Below, in pieces: positions 36,701 to 48,700 of a stretch of DNA of 64,000 nt. Origin of the DNA: Gymnorhina tibicen (taxonomy: Eukaryota > Chordata > Aves > Passeriformes > Artamidae); the NCBI GenBank assembly GCA_013399875.1, contig VXAZ01003899.1:791817-855816 (forward strand), read 5' to 3'. Numbering within the stretch: position 1 is the stretch's first letter; each line of letters opens with the position of its first letter. Made by a program: the position numbers and the translations under genes. The notes beneath the pieces are model-generated. The model saw nothing but the letters and a program-made list of their open reading frames with translations. It searched no databases and had not been told where the DNA came from.

Positions 36701-39700
36701 TGAGAGCTGCTGGATTTCCCCAGTACGCTCAGCTGTTTGAAGGTATGATCACAAAGACTTGTCAAGCAGCTGACACGGAATTCGAGTGGAATCGTTCACA
36801 TAAATAATATATTTCAGAACCTGACACTTTTGATGGAAGCACTTCCAAATTCTGTTATATCTTCATGCAAACCTGTAGAAAAGTAGTGACCTGGTGTGTT
36901 TTCTTGCAGAAGGGACATCTCAGCAGGGACTCAGTAGAACTCTATAAAGGACCAAATCTTCCCTGGTTTTCTTTTCCTATTGTTAGACTGTAACTCAGTC
37001 AAATTTCTGCTTTTGTTATTTTTAGTTGCTCATAATTTTTTCAGGCTCTTTTTCTGGGAGTGCTGGAAATGATGCTTCCAACCACTGATTACAACCAAAA
37101 CTGCTCTGAGGCTCTCCAGCCTGTGGAATGAGTGAGATTGCTTTATTGGTGTTTTGAAAAAGAATGTTGGAAAAATCATCTTGCAATCATAAGTGTTTAG
37201 AAGAAATACTCAGCAGCAGCCAGCCAGTCAAAAATGCAATTTCAGCATGTTTTCATGTTGTTAAACTACAAAGAGTGTTTATTTCTTGGGGGGAGGTATG
37301 GATTTACTGAGAACTTGTATAATTTTTCAGGCCACACTTGTGCATATACCTTAAAACTGTTTTTCTTTAAAATATGTGTTTTGTTACAAACATCAGAAGC
37401 AACAAAAGCTAATCTATTTTTAAGAAAGATTTAATCAAAGAACTACAGTTAAAAAAACAACATTAACTGCTCTCATTCCCACTTCCCCTGGTCACTGCAA
37501 AATTGAAAATTTGAAGTCAAGCTGTAGAGCTGGATTTGAAAGCTGCATTCCGTGAAACCTGCTGTCCCTGGAAATGCTTCCTGTCTGCCTACAGCAGATT
37601 TGACTCTATAAGCTGTTTGTTGGAAATGTGCATTGCCATGCTTCTGGAAAACAAATCCTCTGCATTACCTCGCTGTTTATGCAGTGTGCTGACCTGGCTA
37701 GGAAAATCAAGCTTCTATAATAAGCTAAGAAAATACATATGGACCTCAGTGGTTCCCTCACCTGCAAGGCTAATTCTCAAGAGCTGAATCATTGAACTCT
37801 TCAGCTTCCAGCCCAGCATGATGTGTCAGGCTCACTACAGCTCAGAGAGTGTGTCTCATGTGCTGCAGTGCACCTCACCATGGCAAAGGCTCATGTACAA
37901 TAAACCCAATTTTATACTGTAGCAGGTGCAGAGAACCAAAGCAAATCTAATGGTTATTTTGTGTTTCTTGTCTCTGGCACTTGGTGACTGCAAGCTCCTG
38001 GAAATGCAGAAGTGCTTGTCCACCTGTAATAACAGCAGCTAGCAGATCCCTACATTTATTCTCCCACTTGCTCTAAGGTACTGATCCTCACTTGCTGGAA
38101 GGATGTTTGCATGAATGTACAGCTATAGAAATAGAATTAGTTTCATTTCACCTGTGATAAATAAGTTGCAAAATTGAAAGTCTTTGCAATTACAACTCGG
38201 ATTTCAGACTCAACTTCTTTGTTCACAGATATGCAGTTTCCTATTGATGTAAAAACTGTAAGGAGAGATCATGAATTTTTAGATGGAGATGCGATTGAGT
38301 CACTGTTCAGGTAAACATTCATCATGAATCATCTTTAATACCCCCAGGCCCCACAGTTATTTGTCATCCATCTTTTCATGCCTTTGTTTTTGTCAGAGAC
38401 TAACAAAGTCACCAATGCTGTGACTGAAGGAAATCACTTAAGCACATAGTTTAGTACCACTGAAGTTGGTTGTTTTAGGAATTAAAAGGTAAAGTAAGCA
38501 CGTGTCTACACTTCTTCTTCAGCCAAGCTCTCAGGGATGTTACACTGAGCATTAAATGTCTTTTTTTGTAATGTGAAATGCCTGCAAGCTGATAAAAAAT
38601 AACCAGTTCCCTGCAAGCATGGCAGACTGCTCTCTCGGATCATGTATACTGGAGTGCAGGAATTTCCTCCAACTTCTGTTCCAGCAGACAGACAGAAAAA
38701 AATTAATCTGCATGAGATCTGTTCTGTTTTCCTAAATACTTTTTGAGCGAGAAGCAAAGGTATTGATTTGAAGTGTCTGCTTTGCCACAGCTGTGCAGAG
38801 CGCACAAGTGAACCTGCATTGTCTTTGCCAAGTCAGACTCACGGCCCTTTGGAATTTCCCCATGGAAGAGTGCCAGGATAGTGTGAGGCTTCTGCTCCAC
38901 TTGGTACTGCAGTTGCTGAAACCTTCTCATTATGAGATTGTTTAGAAGAGTTTCTTTAGCAGAAATTATGATTTCTAACACTTAGGGCTCTGGAAAGTTC
39001 ACCTCCTGGTGAAGTGTTCTGGTCCTTTTCTGTTCTGTCAGGTCACTGAATTCCAGCTCTGCCTGTACCAGAGCACCAAGAAGAGTTGTTCACACACACA
39101 TCTCTAAAGCACAGCAGATATTAGAGAATTTTGGGTATATTTTGTTTCTTGGTATGACTTCTATCTTGAGTGCTCCTTGGAGACTCTCAGTGTGCCTCCT
39201 GTTGAAGCCACCTATTGTTTGACAATAAGTGGCTTGACTAGTTTGGGACCTTATTGATTCCACAAGCTTTAATTAAAATGATAGATAATACAGTCCTTCC
39301 AGGGATACAGGTTAACATCTTGACCTTTTCATTTCTTTTTTCAAAAAGCCCACATAGCGTTTAATTTATTTTCAAAATCTTAAATCAATGTGAAGTTTTC
39401 ACAATCATTAAAGCTAATAATATGATTTTTAAAATTAAATGATTGATTATGGTTGTCTTCTCTAGTTTTAAGATGGCAGAACTGGAAGTATGAACATCAT
39501 GGGGTGGTTATTGGTGCAGCCTCTAACAGATGTCAGTCTTTGACACCAGTAATGAAGACTCTGTGGTAGAAGATCACAACTAGTTTGGTGCATGTTTGTT
39601 TTCAAGAAATAAAATAGTTGAAATTTAAAACTCCTGTGTTTTTTCTCATACCCTAGAAGGTTGAACACATTGAACAAGTATGCATCAATGAAAGTGGAAA

Positions 39701-42700
39701 TAAGCCGTGATAGGAAACGGGTATGTTTGTAACAGACAGTCCCTGTTCTAATTAAAGATGTGTTTAGCTATTGTATCAAACATCTGGGTTTAAAAGTGCA
39801 TGAAGGTTTAGCAATTTCTGAACTTTCTATTCTATTCCATCCTGCAAAGCTCTGCTATTTGCATTTTATGTTGAAAAACATAAATGCAAGAATGGAGATT
39901 GAAACTACATAATGTTTGGAACTTTGCAAGGTAGGTTAGGGGTGGCTTTTGAAACACTTCTAAATTATGACTTGACACATGTTGCTGTCCAACAGTTGCC
40001 CCAAAGCCCCATCTCAACATGGCTATCATTGCTTTCCTAAGTAGTTTCCCAGCTTATTTAAGTGCTGAAAGTGAAAATTCACTCCTATTGACTAAACAAA
40101 GAAATAAATGGGCAATCCCAGTGTTCAGCCAATAGAAGCTGGGTAGGTTTTAGCTGTGCTTTGTGCTCTGCCACAAAAAGCGCTGCAGCTAAATCAGAGC
40201 TTGGCTGGGCAACACCAGGTCTGCAAAGCCTCTGAGGCACCGTGGATTAACCACAAGACTAGCAAGAAAATAATGCCATCTTCTGGAAAAATGTCTGGTT
40301 TTTTGAGGGTTCTGCTCTGTCGTTAGGAAAGGATGGGGCAAGAGAGCCCACAAAGAAGAGACAGGTAGCTCCCATCTCTCTACCATTTTGCTGTCCCCAT
40401 GTTCCCTTGGAATGGGGACAATCCAGCAAAGGGGGCACCTGGAGCAGGTGGCAAGGGAGGCTGAGGGCTCCAAAAGGGTGCCACAGATACTGATGCTGCC
40501 ACAGTCCCACAGCTAAACACGTCTTTGTCTGAAAATGGATGAGTTTTGGTCTGAGAACTGTGAGAATGTTTGATTTGTTTGGCTTTCTGAAAGGCCATGT
40601 AAACTCAATGCAGTTATCTTTCAAAACCCTTGGATTTGCCACAAAACAGTATTTTTCACCCTCAGATCAAATCTGTCACCTTTTCCTGTGGTAAACTTCC
40701 CAGATTTGTCAGCATGCTTGGGAGCCATTTGTTAGCATGTTTTTCAGCTAACTCAGGGCAGACCTTCAGTGACTGAATGGTCACATTTCCATATGTTGGT
40801 CTTGGGGGCTTTGGAGGTTGGCAGAAAATTTAAGTCTCCTTTTTATGTTAAATTGGTTTTCGTAATTTAAAATTTGCCAAACTTTGCCCTTGAACTGCTT
40901 TGGTTTTTTGTCTCCTTCTAAGAGTGATGGCTCAGAAGATGATGAACCCTGTGCAATAAGTGACAGATGGGCTTATGAGAGGTGCACTCAGCGGTGGTCT
41001 CGCATCGAGAGCCTGGCAGGTTTTCCAGCAGAGGAAGGTGCTGGTGCCTCCACCCCAGGCAGTCCAATATTGAAGATCATCAGCAATGAGGACAGTGTCT
41101 TTCTGGATCATGGTGAGAAGCACGATGTGTCCTCAATTCACAGCACCAGCAGTGCTGACAGTGACATTGTTAACTCCCAAAAACCTTTTGAAGATGTGGG
41201 AACCAGCACGAGTTCCTCAAGATGTTCCTCAGTTAAGGTACCTTCACTGGACTCTGCTTTTAGTTGTTCTCCTCCCCCCAGTGAATTTTTAAATATCACC
41301 AGTGAGGAGAAGCTTTTGGGTAAGTCACCATCTAAAAAGAGGAAGAGCCTTCTAAAGAAAATGGAGAAGCTGCACTTAAGGAGCTGCAACTTAAGGAGTG
41401 GTCAGTCAAAGGCCAAACCCATAATAAGTGAACCTGTTCTTCTGGAAGGACTTAATGAAGAAAAGATGAAGATGCTGAACTGTGTAAATATTTCTGACCT
41501 CTCTGGCATCCAAACCAAGAACAATTCTTCCTTTTCTCCCCGGAGCTGCAATAGCAGCAATCAGTCTGCAAATAGCAGCACAGGGAGCACTCCAAGTCCT
41601 GTTATAAAACCAGGCAGGCCCTGTGAAGGAAGGGGGCCGTATGCAGAGCACGTGGACTCTAGCAAGCTCTTGCTGGGGAACGATCTATCTCAGCAAAACC
41701 TAAAAAATGACACGACGCTACAGAAGAACCAGATGTTTCAAATTCCACAAGGCCATAAACCTGGCACTTTCCCCACAGTACTTACGGATAGCTCCCTGTC
41801 TCCAGCAGACAACTCTTCTGTCAACTGGAGAACTGGGAGTTTCCATGGGTGCAGAAGGAGCCGGAGCAGAAGCAGTTCCAAGGACCCCAAAGCCCCCAGG
41901 AGTCCCCTGTCGGGCAGAGATAACAGGAGGAGTGTGTATGACAACATGCCCAACGTTGACCTTGAGAGTTTGGAGGCAGCACACGTTGGTGACGACGATG
42001 TTTTTTCAGAACTGAACAGTGTCATAGCAGATGTCAATGGTCTCAAAAAGTTGGTTGATCAGTGGACAGAAAAGTTTTCAGATGATGGGGATTCTGACTT
42101 TGCCAGTGACTTGACCTCTCTGTATCCACCCTCCCCTAAAGAAAGCTCTCTTGAAACAGAGGGCTCAGAAGATAAGACAGCAGAGGAGGCTGAGGGAGAG
42201 AGCAGCTGTGGCCTGGGCAAGGAGATTGGTTCTGCAGACCTGACATACATCACAGACTCTAAAAAGACCAACAGGTCAGCCATCATTGGGTTTGCCTTTG
42301 ATTCTGTCCACTCAAAGTATAGTTGCATTGCCAGAACAAAGTATTCTAAAGTCTGTCCTAGGTAGCAGGGCCTGCACTGCTGGTGGCAGGTCCCGCTCCA
42401 CAGGTACCAACATCTGACCTCTGCTGAAAGTAGGACACTCATAATCTGCATGAGCACTCAGACACTGGAATCAGGGAAATGGTTTGTATTGCCAGAGGCC
42501 CTCCTGGATGGGAAGTACCTTGTTTAAGTGCGACTAACTGCGGGTCATTTCGAGTCTTAGGTGCTTCACAGATGCGGGTAGAAAACAGGGATGGCGGAGA
42601 TGGTCCTAAGCTTAAACAATATTTATCCCATAGGCACGGGAAGCAACACTGGTCTGTGGAAGAGAGCGTGAACTTGGAAAGCCTTTCCCTCCAGACTGAT

Positions 42701-45700
42701 GGCCAGTCAGCTGCCCAGCTGGCCCGCACACAAAAGCTGGCGTTGTTGAAGCTCACAGCTTTAATGGACAGATATTCCCCTTCCAGTAAGCAGGGCTGGA
42801 ACTGGTAAGTGGTCTGATATTAAAGCAACCTGAGCTGGAGGGAGAGGAGTTGATGTAAGCATGTGAATTTCCTTGTCTGCCTACATTGCACATGTTCAAG
42901 ATGAAGAATTTCATCCTATTAAATTCCTGGAAGCTTCGTGGTTATTTCCATGGCTCCAGGATTTCCTGTGCTGTGGGCTGCACTTTGGCCCCTCACTGGT
43001 GGTTGTGCTGTTACTGATTTTAAGGCACATCATAGTTTCTCTTTAAATTTGCCCAACTGCAGGGCTTTGTCAGAGGGCCTTTGCAGGGATTGTGGGACCT
43101 GAGGTGAGAGTTGGCTGGACTGAGAATCCAGCCCTTCAGCACTGAGTGTTTGAACTGAACCAGTGACAAATTCAGACACTCAGAGGACTTACATACATCA
43201 GTCAGCATCTTGCAATAGGGAGCTGGTACTTGAATATAGAAAGAATGAAGAAACCCTGCAGTGCCGTAAAGCGATGGAATGTATTTCCCATGAGGATGCT
43301 TTATTAAAGTTAATTTCAGCAATGAAATGAGGAAGTCATCCCTGTAATTGCCTTTGCTGATCTTCTCTCCCTCCTGATGCTGTGTGTACAGGTATGTGGC
43401 AGAATTTGGGGTTGTGATGAGGTACAGCTCAACCCTTTCTGATGAGTGTAAAGCAGCAGGTGGAATGTGCTGGACAGCTAGTGAGCTGCATGTACTGATT
43501 TTTGTTTCCAGGACCATACCAAAGTTCATTAAAAAACCAAAAGCCTCAGACTACAAGGACAAAAATGTGTTTGGGGTTCCTTTGCTTCTGAATGTGCAGC
43601 GAACAAGCCACCCCCTGCCCAATGGCATCCTGCAAGCCCTGGAGTACCTGAGAAACCACTTTCTTGACCAGGTATGAACTCAAGGCAGCCCAGGGCAGCT
43701 CTGGGCCATGAACAGATCTGCTCCAGGGAACCAGACTCTGTTTCTAGCTTTTGGGAAGGACTTTCTTGCCCCCTAAGGCTCTGAATAGGCAGAAAGGTGT
43801 AGGTCTGAGCAGGCAGCCTGCAGGGAAATACCAGTGCTGATTCCCTCTAGGAATGCCTTTAGCCCTGTACTGTGTTTTTGTGCCTTCCCTCACTGAAACC
43901 CTCTGCAGTGAGGTCTGTTGGTGCAGGCAGTCAGGCTGTCTTTGCCTGGGGAGGTGTCACGTCTCTGCTCCCCAAGGAGGCAAATCTGCCAGGCAATGTC
44001 ATTGTTCCCTCTGTTCTGTGGCTGCTGGTAGTGCCAGAGCTAATGTGAAAATTCATTTTCTTTCAGCTGAAAGGCACCACTAAGCAGAGAGAAAACATTA
44101 CAGCAGTGCCTGTAACAACTTTTTCTGGATCTCAGCTCTGTGTTTATACCCTAAGTGGAGATGGCAGTGGAAGTGTGTGCTGCATATGGTATTTCTGTAG
44201 CATAGCTGCAGAAATGGAAGACCCTGTGACATGAGACATGTTAGTTAAAGAGAGGACTTTTCTTCCTGTGCTTTGCCATTGCCTAGGTGTGTAATATCAC
44301 GCCAAAGTGCAAAAGGGTGTGAGTTCTGTGAAGTGACAATGCAAGTGTATTTCATTTTGAGGTGATGGCATCCATTCAGTTCATATAAATAAACCGAAGA
44401 ATGTAAATACCGTCTCAGTGGCACAGAGTGAAACTGTCACCAGAAGCTTTGGTGGGGTCGAGCTCATGGGAAACTCCTAAATCTCACTTTTGTCTGAAAC
44501 TCAATTGACGATCACATTAAAAAGAAAATCAAAATTTCCCTCAAAATGGCAACTGCCCTTTGCCAGCCTGTGGAAGGATTAGATGTGTCAGGTGTTACAA
44601 GGAGCCTTGTGGATCTCACAGTCAGTTTGTGGGAGCCAGCACTCGATGTATGTTTGCGTTTGGTGGACACACACTGATGAATTTGAAACTACAGCCTGCC
44701 AAAGAAAATGGACATATGTCAATGGTAGTGATTTTAAAAGGCAAAATGAGTCCTTTTGCATTAAATAAAAGCCAAACAAACATGAAAATTGGTACGTCAT
44801 AGCTGGTTCTGTGGGCATCAGGCATGGTTTGCCTCGGAGAAATATCCATGCGGCTTCTAATGATACGAAAGTATTTTGGTGTTCAATCCCACTGCCATAG
44901 GATATTTGCTATTACAAGGAAGGTGAAGGATCACTTATTTGTCAGAAGTTTGATTCTTGATGACTCCCCTTTTTGTCTCTAATAATTTCTTCTACCCACA
45001 GGTTGGCCTGTTCCGAAAATCAGGTGTAAAATCCAGGATTCTGTCTTTAAGAGAAATGAATGAAAGCAACCCAAACAACGTCTGTTACGAAGGGCAGTCA
45101 GCGTTTGACGTGGCAGATATGGTGAAGCAGTATTTCCGAGACCTTCCTGAGCCTATATTTACTAGCAGGCTCTGTGAATCCTTCCTCCACATCTACCAAT
45201 GTAGGTACCAAAAACTATTCTTTTCCAATGCCTTGGATATCTTAATATTCAGCTGTACAAGGCAGTGGCCAGACTAGGACTAGTGCCATGTCCCCCTGTA
45301 GTCAGAGGAGACAAGTGAGGCAGGACATTTCTGACAAGATGAGTTCATTGTGGCTCTGGACTTGAGAGCTTCCCATCTGCGTCCTATGAACCAGCTGGTT
45401 CTCCTCCTTGAAGGATGAGTGTAATGAAATGCTGCAGCAGCCCCCTTAAACTGTGTTTTTAAACAGTCATTTCTTTATGCAACATTAAGAAATAACCTGG
45501 TCCCCTTGTTCACGGCATGGCAAAGCTCCTTGAGCGAGAAGTCCTGTTATATTGATGACATTTCTTCATTAAGGTGCACAAGAACAGCTGCTGTGGAACA
45601 GCTGGGAAATGCCAGCAGCTTTCTGCCTGTGCTCGCACTGTTACTGTCCTTGAGACTCAGCCCAAAAAGAAGGAAACATGAAGCTGAAATACTGCATTTA

Positions 45701-48700
45701 ATTCAGTTTTAGCGGGTTCTATCTCCAGTACTTTGCCCTCAAGGAATTCACTTTCAAAAAGCAGAGGGGTTGGGGAAGGAACTTGAAGGAGGGCTAATAA
45801 CGTTGTTGGGACAAACAAGTTTCTTCTGCTTTTGAGAAAGGGTTTTGAAAGGCAAAGTGTGAGCTTTCTGAGAGGACTGGTTTTGCAGGCTAACCTGTGT
45901 GACTTTTACTAACATAAGTCAATGAGCAGCTGCTGTCTTGTGTATGGTGTGGGTTCATGAAAGCCTAGTTGGGTTTTATTTCGTCACCTGTCAGGATTTT
46001 AAAATTTTGTCTGAAAATGATTTGTTTGTTTGAAGCAAGTTTTCTTTTTGCATTTGCACACCCTCCTCTGTAAGGAGGTCCCCAGTTCCCATGTACAAAG
46101 GATGTATAACTGTTTTCCTCCATGTGTTGTAATCTGGCCTCTATCTACCTCCTGTCTCTTGTTTTGGGAGAGAAACAGCAAATGCCCAAATTCTACTCAC
46201 CCCACTCACCCAGCTTCTGCCAGATGTGTCTGGAGGCAGTGCACAGATTAAATTACTCTTTTTGAGATAAGAATTGTGCTGCTTTCACCAAGAAGTGTGT
46301 TTTGTGTGTTCTATATATGTGCTTCTACCTGAAGGGAAGGAGAAGTGGTCTTCTACCCTTTGCAGTGGTGTTAATTGGAGAAATCCTTGTGTTGGGGATG
46401 CGTGGCAGGATGAACCAGACCCACTCTCCTGCAGGAGCTGTTCGGGCAGACAGTCTCACTGGGGGTTAGTGTGAATTAAAATCTGTTGGCAAAACACTGG
46501 TCTCTGAATTGAGTTTTCTGAGAGCATCTGTTCTCTTCATGCTTGAAGCTAAAAGGAAAAGACAGTAGAGCAGCAAAGTATCACTGCAAAGTAATATTTT
46601 ATGGGCAGACAGGCCCTTATTTGGATTGTAACTCAGTTCAGATAAGTTCATTAGCATGGTGTTCAAGATAAATTGCAATTCAGGCAGCAGCATCCCTGGG
46701 TGTGAACATGCACTTGACAGGCAGTAGGAGAAATGGGACATGTTTGATGGGATAATGGCCTTTCCTTGTCTGCTGTGAGCTTGGGACAAGGAAATGGATG
46801 AACCTACAAGCTCAGTGTCCTGCTTGGGACCCTGCTGATGGATGCTCCTTCTGCAGGTCACGTGTGATTTTTGTCATGGTTTCTGCTTTCAGACGTGCCG
46901 AAGGACCAGCAGCTTCAGGCTGTCCAGGCTGCTATTCTCCTTCTCCCAAAGGAAAACCGAGAAGCTTTGAAAATCCTCCTGTTCTTCCTGCGAGATGTGG
47001 TGGCTTTTGTTGAGGAAAACCAGATGACCCCAACCAACATCGCTGTCTGTCTCGCGCCTTCTTTGTTTCACCTCAACACCCTGAGGCGGGACAGTTCCTC
47101 CTCAACCAGGTACTGGCATCTTGATGCTGGCACTGCTGCTGTCCACAGTGTTCCTGGTTGGAGCAACGCTTTCTGTAGCTGGCCTAGGCTCAGTGTCTGA
47201 TTTTGAGTGGGAAATAGAGTGGTTTCCTTGGGGTTTGCCTGCAAATCTGCAGCAAATCTGGTTGCTCAGGTGCAGCAGGAGATGCCTGCAGTGCATGGAG
47301 CGGATGTGGCCGCTCACTGCCCAGTGCAGAGGGCAGTGGTGAGTAAGGCCCCATTGCCATGCTCCTGACCGGTCTCTGTGTGTCCCTCACCACTGCTGCA
47401 CTTCCCTGGTTGCCCAGGAGCCCAGCCTGTGGCCCACTGCTTGCACTGAAGTGGCGCTGGCCATTGGAAATGTGCTCCTGCACTGGCAGCCCGAGTCCAG
47501 GTGGAGCCTTCAGGCCCTGCAGATACCTGGCAGATTGAAGCAGTTACTGGCACTGGTTCTGCTGGGTGATAAGGGGATCATTCCTGCCAAATCAAGCCAC
47601 AGGGATTCTGTAAATTTAGCTTAATAAGTAAAAGTATCTGGGTTGCATAACATCCCCTGTTTGTACGTGCAGGGAGGAAGGTGCCCTTGGGCCAAAGTAG
47701 ACAAATAATCTCTGAGAGCATTCATGCCTTATCTGGCCTCCTGAGGCAGGGCTGTTTGCTCTGCTCGTGCTCCTGGGCTGTGGACAGATGGATCAGGGCA
47801 GGAGAGCACGGCTGGCTGTGCGGGAAGCACTGTGCTCCTGACAGCGTAGCGAGCTGAACACCTCACTTGGGGATCTACAGGGAAGGACCAGTCCCAAAGC
47901 AGAAGCTGTCAGATGAGCTGTTGGCATCTTTCAGGCTCTGGATAGCATAGGGGAAGGGAAAGAAAACACTAAGGATTTTCTTTTGAATGTCACAAAACAT
48001 CAGAAAACGCCTCAGGCATCCCTGTGCTGAGCTGGCACACGGTGAGGGAGCCACGGGCCACCATGAGGGCACCTGGGGATGCAGTGGAGCGGCAGCAGCA
48101 GCAGGTCCTGCAGGATTGCTGGGCTGTTTGAGCTCCTGAGAGCTACACTCTGGGACTTGTTCCTCTTTGCTTTACATCAACACTGCTCTGAAACGTTAAG
48201 ACCAAAGATAGCAATGGAGTTTTCTCTTTGTTGTCAGTGTTTAGAAGCCAGGATGCTTTGAAGCTTCAGCTCTGCTGTAACTGTGCATTAATGCCCTGGT
48301 GCAGGGTTCCCACTTCAAAGGATACAAGCTGACAGGTCTGACTCTGAGGAGCAGCACTGAGGACTATTATCTTCCACCCAATTTTCAAACCATTTGGCAG
48401 GAATGCACATAGATAAAAGTTTCAGAAGCCAGGACTAATGATGTAATACCATGAGTATGAATTAAAAGAGAGGACTTGAAAGTGAAAATGTGTTGGGTGT
48501 GGTTTGGGCCAAAGGATTTAAAAGGTTCTACATGTGCTTTGCAAGTATCAAAGGAGCTTGATATGGAAGGTTACACACAAATAAGTTTGGGGCCATTGTT
48601 GTCATTGGCCAAGTGTGTGATGATGCATTTGGGGAATAAATTCCTTGGCTTGCCTTTCTTGGGTGTCCATTACTACTGGTCAGTAGCACCCCGAGCATCT

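Noticed and set aside
40884..42365. Large + strand frame read as a complete single-exon protein
   Set aside because: Both ends are intronic. The true exon is 40,923-42,274, bounded by AG and GT, and it joins flanking DLC-family exons in phase.
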